In this document: positions 50,155 to 61,724 of the stretch, one piece after another | How the letters are laid out: every line of letters begins with the position of its first letter | Numbering within the stretch: position 1 is the stretch's first letter | Assembly (NCBI GenBank): GCA_000310025.1 | Contig: FN649739.1 | Location: 62,001-126,000 of the forward strand | DNA from: Ectocarpus siliculosus | Lineage: Eukaryota > Sar > Phaeophyceae > Ectocarpales > Ectocarpaceae | Reading direction: 5' to 3' | DNA length: 64,000 nucleotides | Translations under genes and position numbers: made by a program | The notes under the pieces: generated by a model | Database searches by the model: none | What the model was told of the DNA's origin: nothing | What the model saw: only the letters and a program-made list of their open reading frames with translations

Positions 50155-51259
50155 TCACCTCCCTGGCTTGCCCTTTCTCCCGGTGAGTCGACGGAAGAAC
50201 CCGCCCACGCCACCTCTCTGCCAACACCAAAGGATAGGGTTAGCACAAAAACACACGACAAAAGCAGGAGGACTCAGACACGGAGCGAAAGAGAAAAATG
50301 CGTCAGCCAAGTACACAGTGTTCGGCGAGGTAGGCCAAACGGAAAGCACCACACACAGCAGTATTGGCGTACGCCGAGATACGGATAGCTTCACCAGTAA
50401 AAATGGGGTACTCGAACCTCCCGAAGCTCGCTTTTCTTGTTCGTTTTCGGTTGTATTGGAGCATAGGTGCAGCAGTAGTCTATCGAAAAAGGTGTTCCTG
50501 GTACAACGGGGTTCTTCTTACTTTAATTGAATTCAAAGGAATTAATTAGCACTACATCAAGGCTTATTGAAAATACTCGCAACTCTCGAAGCACTGCATA
50601 CTCTAGATTCCCCAACCAGGTAATAATCGTGATCAAGGGAAGGTACGTCATTGGAAGAAACCACATGATCCAGATTAATATGTCTAAACGAGCACGAAAA
50701 AGTGATGTTCTTTATGGGATAAGAAGTTCAACCCACAGGGAATTTGTCTAGGTTTTGGGTCGGGATGGGGTGGAAAATCATAGTAAGTCGAAGACATCGC
50801 ATCCTCAGGTTCGTACCTCTTAACTTCTGAAGCAATGGCACCGTCTGTATGGAGGCATCTATGGGCACATGCATGCGCCAAGGGACTGGTCCTCAACGAG
50901 GGAGTGTACGGAGAACTTCATTCCCTACCTTTTTTTCCGTGGGCGGCGGGGAATATGGACGCCGAACGAAGCCACCGAACCCGTCCGGAATGAACACCTC
51001 GCTACCCTCGACGTATGGGTCACTAGCCCCACCCCCCTGTGGGTACATTTGCAGGGCCACAGGCATTGGCGGCGGTGCTAGGTCCGGGTTGTACCCTTTC
51101 TCTCCTGGGTAGTAGCCCCGGCTGTCGGCGATCTGATTAACGGGGGACGGGACAAGGGTGTCGGTTTCGGCACCGTAAACTGCAGCGGTGCGCGCGGTCC
51201 AGGAGAAGAAGATGATACCCCGCCCGTCGTGCTGTCGGATGCCACGCGTAGGACGAAAA
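50155..51259 (-). CDS. Unrecognised protein, last two exons
   Basis: I do not recognise the family. Exon 50929-51259 (minus) has an unbroken frame with clear coding character: GRGIIFFSWTARTAAVYG, then TLVPSPVNQIADSRGYYPG, MPVALQMYPQGGGASDPYVE and GSEVFIPDGFGGFVRRPYS. It ends PPTEKK at a GTAGGG donor in phase 0. It joins in frame to 50155-50217, which gives RGGVGGFFRRLTGRKGKPGR and TGA. The 5' edge is uncertain: the frame could begin at the acceptor before 51259 (phase 2) or at a CTGCAG acceptor before 51179 (phase 1). An ATG frame upstream (about 51380-51450) could supply the start in phase 2, but it would imply an intron of only about 100 bases. The Gly-rich, very basic C-terminus is notable. 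The gene lies just downstream of ftsZ on the same strand. Confidence 0.65.
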
Positions 51260-52314
51260 CTATAGCTCTAACCCTGATCCAATTTCACTGACGTGGTTAC
51301 AGACTGATACAGCGGAAGACATGAGAGGGAAAAGCTGCAACAGGGGTCTACGTTCACCCGTTCAAAACGTTAAGAGCGAAACAAGAAAGCGAAGGCAGCG
51401 AGGGTAGCGGTTGTTCCAAAGCGGTGGCATGGATGTTGCGCATCAAACGCAATTGCCGAACCACGGCCGGATGGCAACAAAAACGATTCTGGCACCCTCA
51501 TGACCAACAGCGAAACTACCGCCAACACACGAGACACACCAGAGCTCTGGCCGTACGTCAAGTGCTCAACAAGGTATAGACGCATTGGGCAATCGGCACG
51601 AAGCACATCTGACAGCACCCACCCTGACTGGCCTCAGCACCTCACCATCACCAACACCCTTCGGCATAACATTGATGCTGCTAGCGGTGACGGCCAAATA
51701 GATACCAACGACAACGACAACGTACGACGATGACAAACTTCTAGTCATCTTCTACAGCGATGACACCGCCTAAGCGTCCATGCGGACGACGACAACACTA
51801 CCCAGAACAACCGCACACGACAGAATCAACCAAACGCAACAGCCCCAAGATGGCATCTCCAATAAAACGTGGATACGTTCCAGACCAAAACCGGGCAGAA
51901 TGATTAGGCCCACACGGCTGCGTGGTATCTTGGGTTCTCTTCTTGGCTGTGGTCGAGTCTGAGCAGGGACGGGCTCTGGTTTCCTTTTGTACCTTTTGCC
52001 TCAGGCCTCTCTTGTGTTAGGTGAAGCTACGGAATTAGTTGATCTGCAAGTCAATATTTTCACCACTACTCGGACTCTCTTCACTTTTGGGTGCGCACCC
52101 TATTCGGGATTGCCTGTGTCGGCCAGGCATTGTGCCTTCATCTTGAAGCGTACGGAAATGGAGGTGCTGAACAAAAGGGGTACGTTCTCCTTTTCATGAA
52201 AAATAACAGCAACAAAAGCAATACCACAACAACAACAGCGACGCGAACAACGTGAACAACAGCAACTGATTCGAACAACTTCAACACTGCTGTCAAGGCC
52301 TGCAATACACAGTC
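51260..52314. other. Region between the unrecognised gene and ftsZ
   Basis: Should contain the 3' UTR of ftsZ and the promoter and 5' exons of the downstream minus-strand gene. No exon could be fixed. An A/C-rich stretch with CAACAA repeats lies at about 52200-52280. Confidence 0.4.
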
Positions 52315-53567
52315 TCATCGCACCGGTTGTGGTGAACCTTGCTCTTGAGCAGAGTACCCGTAGCCCCCTCCTTCTGCCCCGTACTGCATCGACGCCGATC
52401 CTGCCTCTTGACCCCCGCTCGCCACATTCCCTCCGCCTCCATACCCAATCCGTTCGGGCCAATACCCTTCCGAAGGTGCAACGTTACCGCCCTGATACTG
52501 CTGCTCTTGCTGCTGCTGCGGCGGCGGCGGCGGTGGCGGCGGTGGCTGCCGTTGCTGCTGTCGCTGCTGCTGCTGAAGCTGCCCTGCGAAATGCGATACA
52601 AAGGATGGGGTCGTCAGTGGCAACAACAATGCTATAAGGAAGCGTCACTCTGTCGATTCTTCACGGTGATCCCTGGCTGAGCGTACACCATACAATAGTA
52701 CGGTGGGCCGATCAACGCACAATTAACTTTCCCGAAATATCTGCTACATAGAGGTCAGGGACCATCCCAAAGAGGTTAGAATGTTGAGGGGGATGACGGC
52801 GTTGTTATCCTCCGAACGTTCTTTGGAAGATACTCGAGGAACCTTTTCACAACCCTGCGAGGGTTAGGCGGGTGAACCCTCAAATATTGGGAAAAGCAAA
52901 GTTGGCGTGCTTCTAGTATTTCAGCTGCTATCCAGGACGTTTGAAGCAGTGCAAATTCCGCGCGCCACGGAGCGCGTGATGCCCGTTCCAGCATCCCCAG
53001 GAGGAAAGTGACACATGGCGCGTGCATCCATTTCCCCATTTTCATGTACGGTGGTCCGAGCCCGGCTATCGTCTCAATGGTGCCAACACTTCTGTGCTAG
53101 GTTGTGGAGACACGCGAACATGACAACTAATAACAAACGTATGTGCTGGGACCTCGGGGCGATCGAAAAGTGGCAAACTGCTCGCACCTGCAGATGCCCG
53201 TTCAGCCCCCGCAGGCGACGCGATCCTTCCACCCCCCATGGCCGGAGCCGGCGCACCGTTGTCCGGCGAAGCAGCACCACCGGTGGTGACGTCAGCGTTG
53301 GAGTCTTCAAGTAGGGAAGACCCGAAAGGGAGGTACGGCGACGATGGCGATTGCGATGATGATGGCAGTGGCGATAGGCTAGGCTCGCGCTTGACCGGCG
53401 AAGGCAGTGGCTTCTTGGCCTTGGTCTTGATGATTTGGGCCTCTGCACGCGGCACCGGCGCGCTGGGGCAGAACGAAGGAGTGGCCGCCGACGGGGGATT
53501 AAAACCAGTGAGAGGGAGAGATAGCGCGAGATACAGACAGAGAGATCAGACAGGTAGGCAGGCAGAA

Positions 53568-53600
<33 letters not shown>

Positions 53601-56600
53601 AACAGAGTGCGCTCAGATGGTTCAACCAGTCTAAAGAGCCACGAGAAAACAGGTTAGGTGCATCACACCAAGAGCATAATTGAGTATGCACAAGCGCAGC
53701 GTTCGGTGCAAGTAGAAACTGAACTTGACTTCCAAATGGAATCGCTGGTTTCATCTTTCATCGGTGCTTGGAGCAGCCCTGGGTCTGATGTTTTGGGTAT
53801 TGGCGTCGTTCTGACAGCGGTACAGTCCCGGTGCGGTTTTCTACTTTGCCTATTGTAGGCGTAAACTGAAAAAAATCAGCTGACGATTGGCTTTCAAGCT
53901 CAACACACAAGCCAGGCACAAACATACTGTATAACACCCCTCGCCCCCCTCGATAGACCCAGCAACAAGGTAACGATAACACAATAACGGTGTCTAGTGA
54001 CGAGGAAACGTGTCAAATCGGCGGAATGGTCAACGATCCTCCGAGAGACTTGAGACTGCTAAAGTTGGGCACAGACAAACACCCTTGAGTTGTGTGTGCG
54101 GTGCGGAGCACTTGGGAACTGTCTAGTCGGGCAAGGAGAATAATCTAATTGACACAGTGTGTCTCTCGCACTCACTTTCTGCCGCCTCCAAACCCGGTGG
54201 CGATGACGGTTACGGCCATGTCGTCCCCCATGTTGTCGTCCACCAGCGCGCCGAAGATTATGTTGGCGTTGGGATCCACGTTGGCGTAGATCACCTCCGC
54301 CGCCGCGTTAATCTGTCGAAAAGTATTCGGAGGAAATTGATCGTAGCCACCCACGATTTCAATGAAAACCGCGAAGAGAGACATCCTACTCGTGAAACTG
54401 CAGTATTGCAGCGGTGACGCACCATGATAGGTAACGATCGTGACCTGCCATCACGATGTAACACCCAAACAGGAAGAACGGTTATGAGCGCTGGCACTGT
54501 AACTCGGTCTTGTATTCGGAGTGATCGGAGTCAACGCGATCCGATGTGAGGATACATGACTCCAACGCTCCAACCTCGGCGCTCACCCATCCATGTCGAA
54601 CACGTCAAAGAGGGAAATTTGTCCTCTACCTCTATCTACGGCTAGAGATAGGTATGTAATGTTTCTGCAACAATAGCCCGCGCGTTTGACACTTCTCTCG
54701 CTGACGCTCACAATACGTTTGCGTTTTATGCACCCCATTCCGTCTACCACAACACATGCACCCATCAGCAACCAACATGTTCCTGCCTACTCAAAGGTTA
54801 CACAGCGGGAAACTGGAAAAAATTATGCCTGTCTGCTTGAGCTTGACTCGCTACCATCATCACATCAAATCACTTCCACAAGACCACTCTCGATTGTCCC
54901 ACCTCCTGCAGGCTCATGTCGTTGCCGCCAAGAACGTTGAAAACGATGCCCTGGGCTCCCGTGATGGGTACATCCAACAGGGCCGACATGATCGCCCCCT
55001 CCGCGCTCTCCTTTGCTCGGTTCTTGCCACTACCTCTACCGATACCCATCATGGCCGTGCCAGCCTCCCCCATGACAGACCTAAGGAAGCGTGTTTCGAA
55101 GGCAAAGCAAACGTCATATGTCGTGCCGCATCGTGTTCTGGTAGGCAGCACCAAAGCACCCACATAGGTAGCTCTTGCTTCTCCAAGGTATGGGAGGCGG
55201 CACAATAGAGGCGCTTCGCAATATTATCGAGGCCAGATGGGCAACGCATTCTTCCACGACGTGCGTCGCTGTTAAATAAAACGAGGCTATCGTTTTCATT
55301 TGATTGGTAGAGCCCTTCTTTGCTTCGCCAGGCCATGGGCGGGGCTGGCGTGATGGTTTGGGACACAAAATGATACCCGAGGGTTGCGAAGGTGGTTATT
55401 GGGGTCATACACCCTTGAGGTTTTACGGTCTTGCGGTCTTGCGTCCCTACGTTCCTACCTCACGTCCGCGAAGTCGACGTTGATCAGTCCCGGCTTGACG
55501 ATGATGTCCGAGATACCCACCACACCCTTTAGACAGCGGTGGTATGCAAACAATCGTTCACGATGATGATATCCCACGAAAGAGTCCAGGATACACGCGA
55601 AGAGCGACAGCATTTCGGCAGGCGCAACACCAACGTCAGTACACCGTGGGCAGCAACTAATCATCTAAACATGTAGCGGCAACGTCAGCACGACCCGACA
55701 CGTAAGACACAACGCCGTGGCTATGCAAACAACGGCAAGGGCGATAGGGCACCATTGGCATAGTCAACAGGCGGCACGCAGCAGCAGCAGCTACAGCTAC
55801 ATCACCACACAACACACAAGGCCACAACTATTGTACCAACACCAGCACTCACACACACCGAAAAAATACATCGATCCCGGCCACCCCAAACACTACAACC
55901 AAAGAGTCAACCCCATGAAAAACAGCTGCCAATTGAGCTTGAGCTGCCAATGTTGCCACAACGAACCCACCAACAAGAGGTCAACTATCGCTCCGAGCCG
56001 TACTCAACACCGTCCTTTATGTGTTTCGCTTTTCCTCGATTCGTATCTACCTGTCGGAGGACGTCGTCCGCAACCTTGAAGGCGTGTTCCACCGGCGTGT
56101 CTGCAGGGATGATCTTCAACAGCTGGTCGTTGTTCACCACGATGAGGGTGTCGACGGCCTCTTCCAGCTCCGCGATAGCCTGCTCAACACCAATACGTAC
56201 CCAAAACCGACGTCACCCACTACCACAAAGTGCCTTCATGGACACAGCAGGGGTCAAACACGGCAGGTAGGGGTGTACAACGATATGGATCCACCGCCAA
56301 TTCATCCTGCACTCTTCTTTCCATGGATAGAGATGAGTTATACTTATGGAAGTACTCCGAAGTATAGTTTTCGGCGAGAAGAAGCAAAATGAAACAAGCT
56401 TACCTGGTTCGCCTGCGCCATTCGTCTCCGTCCCTCGAAGCTGAACGGCTTCGTCACCACACCAACAGTAAGCGCCCCGGCCTCCTTCGCCACCTCGGCT
56501 ACCACCGGCGCGGCTCCCGATCCTGAGACCAACAACGAACACAACCAGCATCGAAACGTTGTTCGAAACGACACTTTGGCGGAAAAGGAAGACCCCACGG

Positions 56601-59276
56601 GCAAACAAAGTATGCCAAGGACCGTTGTAACAGCCGTGGCCCCTGCTGTGTGGAATAGTACCAACAACGGGTCCGTGCGTGTCGCTCAGCCAGCTGGCGA
56701 CCATGGGGGCCACCCGAGCCTAGACCTCGGATAACCCAAACCACAAGAATGGAGAAAAAATGACGCACAGGCGTATACAGGATTGAAATGGGATCAACAA
56801 CACGAACGCAGCAAGGTGTGGCTTTGCTCAACACGAGGATGCCTCAGGCTGAACTGAGGATTGGTCCAAACGCCATGACTAAAAACACCACCCCCGTAAT
56901 GGTATGCAACGAGGACAGGGAGGAACCAGTAGAACATAGATGGAAGTGGGGGATCGAGGAGATTGCAGTAGTGGACCAGTACAGATACCTCGGAGTAGAG
57001 ATCGCAAACGACTGCTCGTGGAATGCACACATGTCCAAGGTAGCGGAAAAGGGCATAGCACGAGGAGGGAAGCTGCACACAATACTCGCAAACCGGCACC
57101 TCGATACACGCATCAAATTGGCGGTTTTGAAGAGCGTAATCGTACCGCCGCTAGAGTACGCCGGAGAAGTATGGGAAGGAAATAAGAAGGTAGTGAAAGA
57201 ACTCGAGGCGGCGCAGATGAAAGCAGCGAAAATCATCCTAGGATGCTCCAAGCGCACAAGTAATGCAGCCGTAAGGGCAGAATTGGGGATCCAATCCCTA
57301 CGGTCGGGAAGAGACGCAAGGAAGCAGACATGGCAGTATCGCATGTGCGGGATGGGAGAGGAGAGGTTGCCGAGAATAGTATGGGAGGCGAAGTGGGCAA
57401 ACAAAAAGAGGGGTAGACAACCCACGGAATGGGTCAAGGTTGTAGAGGACGTATGGAAGGGGTTGGACATCGACGAAGATGAAACGCTGGAAACGGAGGG
57501 TCTACAGGGGTTCAAGGAGAAGATATCTGTTGCTTGTGCCGAGAGAGAAGAACAGAACCTAAGGAAAGAAAACAAGGATAAGGAGGGTCTAGAAGTGTAC
57601 GGAATGTTGAAAGAAGGAATAGGGTTCAAGGATTACCTACATGGACCAATGGGTGCAGGGACAAAGCTTAAGGTCAAATTCAGGACCGGGGACATAGGCC
57701 TTCGAGAACGTCGACGAAGACATAGGACGGTAGACGACGAACACGACAAGTTCAAATGTGATTGCGGCTTCGAATGCGAAGACCGTGTTCATGTAGTCGC
57801 GGAATGTCCGTGGTACGAAGAGGAGAGGGAAGCGTACATGACTGAGCTGGGAAAAATACAAGGGACGTACAGGGAGATGTTTGAGGCATGGAATAGAGAG
57901 GAGAGGACGGTAGCTGTACTGGGGAGTAGGAAGTGGTTTGAGAAGGCGGGAAGGGATATCGTTAGGATAGACAGACTAGGGAAGACATTTTTGAGCCACC
58001 TTTGGCAAAGTAGGAAGGAACGATTGGCCATCGGTGATCGGTCCTGTGGGAACAATGTTCCGTCCTCTCGAGGACGCGTGGTCAATGGTCTAACCGCTAA
58101 GGCATGCAAAACATAAGAGCACGCCCCCCCGCCCCCCCCGTCGTTGAAGTAGTTACGTCACGAATCCACCCCCGCGGCGAATGTCTCGGGACCCCCGAAA
58201 CGACTTCCGGTATTCAAATGAGATGCCCACGGCTGGCACCGGCACTTTCACCACTACCACGGGAATGCATAGTACCACCGCCTAGGAGCTGAGAGGAAGC
58301 TTACGACAGCCACCCACGCTGTCTCAAGAGCATCGCTAAATCCCTGGCACATCGGCGGCGGGCAAAGCCGACTGCCCGAAAACGCCTCCTAGCTGTCCAC
58401 ACAAAACGTGAGATACTCATCAAGCACATGAAGCCAAATTAAAGCTACGTTCGTCAAGTGATTCACACCCCAACAACCAGACTCCCCTTCGTCAGAAGAA
58501 CGGGAACACACACACCTGTCCCGCCGCCCATCCCCGCAGTAACGAAAACAAGGTCCGTCCCCTCGACGATCTCTTGGATCTGCTGGCGGCTCTCGTCTGC
58601 TGCCCGCCTCCCGATATCCGGAACTCCCCCAGCGCCGAGGCCACGCGTAATCGTATTGCCGATAGTCATTGTGCGGGCTCCGTACACGCGGCCAAGCGCC
58701 TGCGAAAAGAGAGGTCACCCCAAAGTAAAGGGCGATAGCATTGCCCACGTAGGAGCACCAACAAGAGTCAAGCTAGCGTTTGCAGTTGGTTCGAGGAGGC
58801 GTTGTACGCTTGAAGACGAGCAGATCGAAGGCCCAAAGCTACGGTAGACTTGATTGGCATCAACTGCCGTGAGGAGAGAGCAGCCGAGCCAGCTAGCCTA
58901 CCGAACGGCTATGTCTGGCATAGACGTGACATGCACGCGGACTAGTCAACGTCCCACAAGATCACGGTAGGAGGTGGAAGGGTGGTGGTGACTCGGCCTA
59001 TCCCCGTGGTGTGAAAACTTTACCCAGTTTGAACACGTTCATCGCGAAACGTTGTCACTAACAACACAACACAACGGCAGAAATCAAATAAAAAAACACA
59101 ATGCTGCCACCACTAGCAGCACCAACGCCAAAAGAAGCAGCAACATCAACATCAACAGCAACAAACAACAACAGCACCTGCACGTCGGTGTTGAGCGACC
59201 AGAAGTCAACGCCCTCGATCTCGGACTCCATCATTCGCTTCACGGCGTTGCTTCCCCCGCCGCCTACGCCGATCAC
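52315..59276 (-). CDS. ftsZ: FtsZ cell/plastid-division GTPase, 9 exons seen, 5' end missing
   Basis: Tubulin-like GTPase that forms the division ring; in photosynthetic stramenopiles a nuclear copy acts in the plastid, and the close fit to plastid/cyanobacterial FtsZ supports that here. Exons: 59178-59276, 58516-58699, 56404-56522, 56051-56179, 55459-55526, 54903-55080, 54176-54312, 53188-53462, 52315-52583; total 1458 bases, 485 aa plus TGA. Motifs in order: [23 protein letters not shown], the tubulin signature GGGTGSG (split by an intron), [26 protein letters not shown], the T7 loop [35 protein letters not shown] and [10 protein letters not shown]. The last two exons encode an extra Ser/Pro-rich and then Gln/Pro/Gly-rich tail. 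An alternative stop follows GGGRK if the intron after 54176 is retained. The transit-peptide exon(s) above 59276 were not found. The intron 56523-58515 contains an antisense LINE. Confidence 0.95.
56788..58116 (+). mobile_element. 5'-truncated LINE (non-LTR retrotransposon) in an ftsZ intron
   Basis: A single open frame of 442 codons, antisense to ftsZ. It is the C-terminal part of a non-LTR reverse transcriptase polyprotein. The thumb-region motif [12 protein letters not shown] with W(N)AH follows directly, then [18 protein letters not shown], a long charged helical region, and a C-terminal Cys/His cluster [17 protein letters not shown]. The catalytic RT core (with the FADD box) is absent, so the copy is truncated at its 5' end and cannot move alone. 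No RNase H domain is evident. The frame has no internal stop or frameshift, which suggests recent insertion or constraint. It sits wholly between ftsZ exons 58516-58699 and 56404-56522. Confidence 0.88.
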
Positions 59277-60165
59277 CTATTGTTACCAATAACAGGTGTC
59301 CAGCACGCAAACAAGGCCGAGAAGAAACAATCAACACGTACAATCATCATCTACAGATAGTGTCAAAATCGACATGGAGTGGTCTCGCCAGGGGCTTCGA
59401 GATGGGGGGGCGCTCAGCATGCTGGTCTGTTGTAGCTGTAGAGGAGGGGGGCGAAGGACAATTTGTGTCCTCCGATCGTAAAGCTCGTGGTCGACGGAGG
59501 GTGTTTAGATTGTTCGGGAAAGGCTACACAGCTGTGTGTTCGGGAACTCGGCCACAGAATCAACGACGAAGTATATGCAGGCAGCAGACGCTCGGGTTGA
59601 CCGGGGGAGCGCGAAAGCGGGTAGGAGAAGAAGGAGGCACAAGGGTTGAGTGCTTTGTACTGCTATGTACATGCCGTGGAGATGGAGGATGCATAGTGAC
59701 CTAGCGACCTCCTGAGGATAGGTGCAGCACCAGCCTTGGGACAAGGTCTATTATTGCGTGGTTGTTCCGCTTGCAACGGGCAACATGGAAGCGGCAGCGA
59801 TCGAGCAGGAGGGGTAAGAGCGCCCGGCGGCACTAGGGACACCCGTTCCCTTGCCGTTGGCGTGTCTGTTGCTACGAAGTATGTCACTGCTGTTGCTGTT
59901 GGACGAAACGCTGGTATCGTTCGCCCGAACTTCATCATGGCGTCCCCAACCAACCGGTGCTGCAGTTGGTCGCAATACCCCCAGCTGCACATGTTTGGAG
60001 AGGGCGCCGTTACAAGAACATAGTACCATGCTGTACCTGCGTGCGTCCGAAGGCGAGCTTTCGACTTTTTAGCACAGCACCATCACGGGAGGGTAGCATG
60101 GCGTGTTGGATATCCATCTGTCATGCCGCCTCTACGTAAACGACGAGCGTGAGTCTCTCTCTCCC

Positions 60166-60196
<31 letters not shown>

Positions 60197-60771
60197 GCAT
60201 ATTTTTCTACTACTGTGGGGGGCCTTCTATAGTGCCGGGGCGTGTCCCAAGATTTTACGATTTTTCCTACCGGCACTTTACCGGGCACTGGAACTATTGA
60301 GAGTACATAACGACTTGGTATTTCAGTGTGTGCCAGCCGAAAACACCGACACCATTCCGCGCGCCAGCACTAATGAGGGCCCCCCACTTACGTATCTGCA
60401 TTTTTCTCCCTTCTCCGTCTGCTGCTCTCTCCTTTCTGAGCTGGGCGCGGGGTGCATACCGTACAGCAGTAGTGTCGCGGAGCTTCTGCTACCTCGTCCT
60501 ACTGTTAAACGTCTATGAGATAGGAGCGCTTGCTCCTATCATAAGGAGTGCCATCAGGGTTGGGGGGGTATGAACGGGCTTGTGCTTGTGGCCTCGTTTC
60601 CGTGTCATGGAAGCTGATCCCCTCCTCCGACATTCCGCATCTCCCTCGTTTCTGTTGATTCAACCGGACGAACTGCTTCCGAGCTGGGGGTATGGTTCCC
60701 TTGGGCAACAGGTGCGAACTCCCGTCCATTTTCCCTACGATTCTCGCCGTCAGACGTGCCCGTAGAAGCAG
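59277..60771. other. Upstream of ftsZ; first exon(s) expected here but unresolved
   Basis: The transit-peptide exon(s) of ftsZ should lie here or beyond on the minus strand. The minus-strand frames at 59663-60029 are Ser/Asn- or Pro/Ala-rich and could be presequence, but none ends in phase 0 at a donor joining to 59276. A CT microsatellite lies at about 60154-60196 and a repeat copy at 60262-60372. Confidence 0.35.
60262..60372. repeat. Palindromic MITE-like repeat, copy 2
   Basis: Shares TACCGGGCA, GACTTGG and GTGTGTGCC, followed by CGAAAACACCGACAC, with 47186-47285, and again has partly complementary ends (GGGCACTGG against GCGCCAGCAC). The two copies are diverged. Confidence 0.55.
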
Positions 60772-61724
60772 GTGGGTATATCGGGTGGAGCGCCAGGGGT
60801 GGGGAAACTACAGTATGCCATATCTTTGGCTGCTCCACGGCAAGCGGCATGGATAACAATGTGTCGAGAGCTCGCTTACCCGCCTGCACATCAAAGGAGC
60901 CGAGCTGTGTGTGTGTCTGTCTCCCCCCCTTGCCCACGATTTGCAAGTGCACCTTTCCACCTTCGGGTAATCCTTGGGGCTGTACACTCATACCCATATC
61001 TATACGGAACTCAGGAGTCGGCCGCACCTGTCATGTTCCGAGCTGCACAGGCCATGGACGGATTTCAAATGTACAAGCGGGTTACGGAAAAAGAGGTCCA
61101 TCTGTTGGTGGCCGGTATCCAGCGAAATTTAACCTGCGATATGGCATCCTTACCGTAAAAAAAAATGGATGATGTTGACAACCAAACCTCAGGGAACATA
61201 CCGCTGTAGTTGCACGCCATGGGATGTCATTGTTGCCCTCTACACAGCACCAGAAACAAGAGCCTCGCGCCGTAACGAGGCAACAATCTTTCTGCCGCAT
61301 CCGAGATGCTGTACAAATTGTCGCCCATCCACAATTTCAAATCCAGCGGCTGACATATGATGACTTCACCTTGATGTTGCACGGGCTCTGCCCTCCCTCG
61401 GGGTGGATCTGCATAACCACCGTGGTCTCAGCTCGCCTACCGGCTGCTGCCGTCCATCCTCGCCTTGGCAGCAAAGGCTCCAACGGCCGTCCAAGAGCCC
61501 TCGCTGCTGGAGCAAAGCCTCCGCCCCTGCTGCATGAGAGCGCAGCCGCCGATCCCATGCAAGAAAACGAGGACACCAAACACAGGCCTCTAGCCCCAAC
61601 AAACAGAAGCACAAACGACACCCGAGAACGGCGTGGCAAGCAGAAGGGCGTCATCGTGTCCACCATGCAGGGTTCCGGGTTCTCTGAGCTGTGTGACTAT
61701 TATCTCACACGCGTGATCAGGTAG
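60772..61724 (+). CDS. Possible coding region with a P-loop-like motif; weak
   Basis: After a CAG acceptor at 60771 a plus-strand frame reads VGISGGAPGVGKLQYAISLA. This looks like the Walker A segment of RecA/RAD51-type ATPases, except that the usual Thr/Ser after GK is Leu. The same frame stays open to about 61158. Further down, a second frame (61224-61724) reads QSFCRIRDAVQIVAHPQFQI and QRLTYDDFTLMLHGL, then a long hydrophilic tail with TGA/TAG ending near 61724. The two frames are not joined by any splice pair I could verify, and no Walker B strand is visible. This could be a diverged RAD51-paralogue-like gene, a decayed copy or chance. Confidence 0.2.

Noticed and set aside
53569-53602. 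GACA tetranucleotide run considered as a CRISPR or regulatory array
   Set aside because: Simple microsatellite in an ftsZ intron with no spacers.
56844-57629. 261-codon minus-strand frame
   Set aside because: Antisense of the LINE reading frame; its composition (Ser/Phe/His/Cys) is not protein-like and it lies inside an ftsZ intron.
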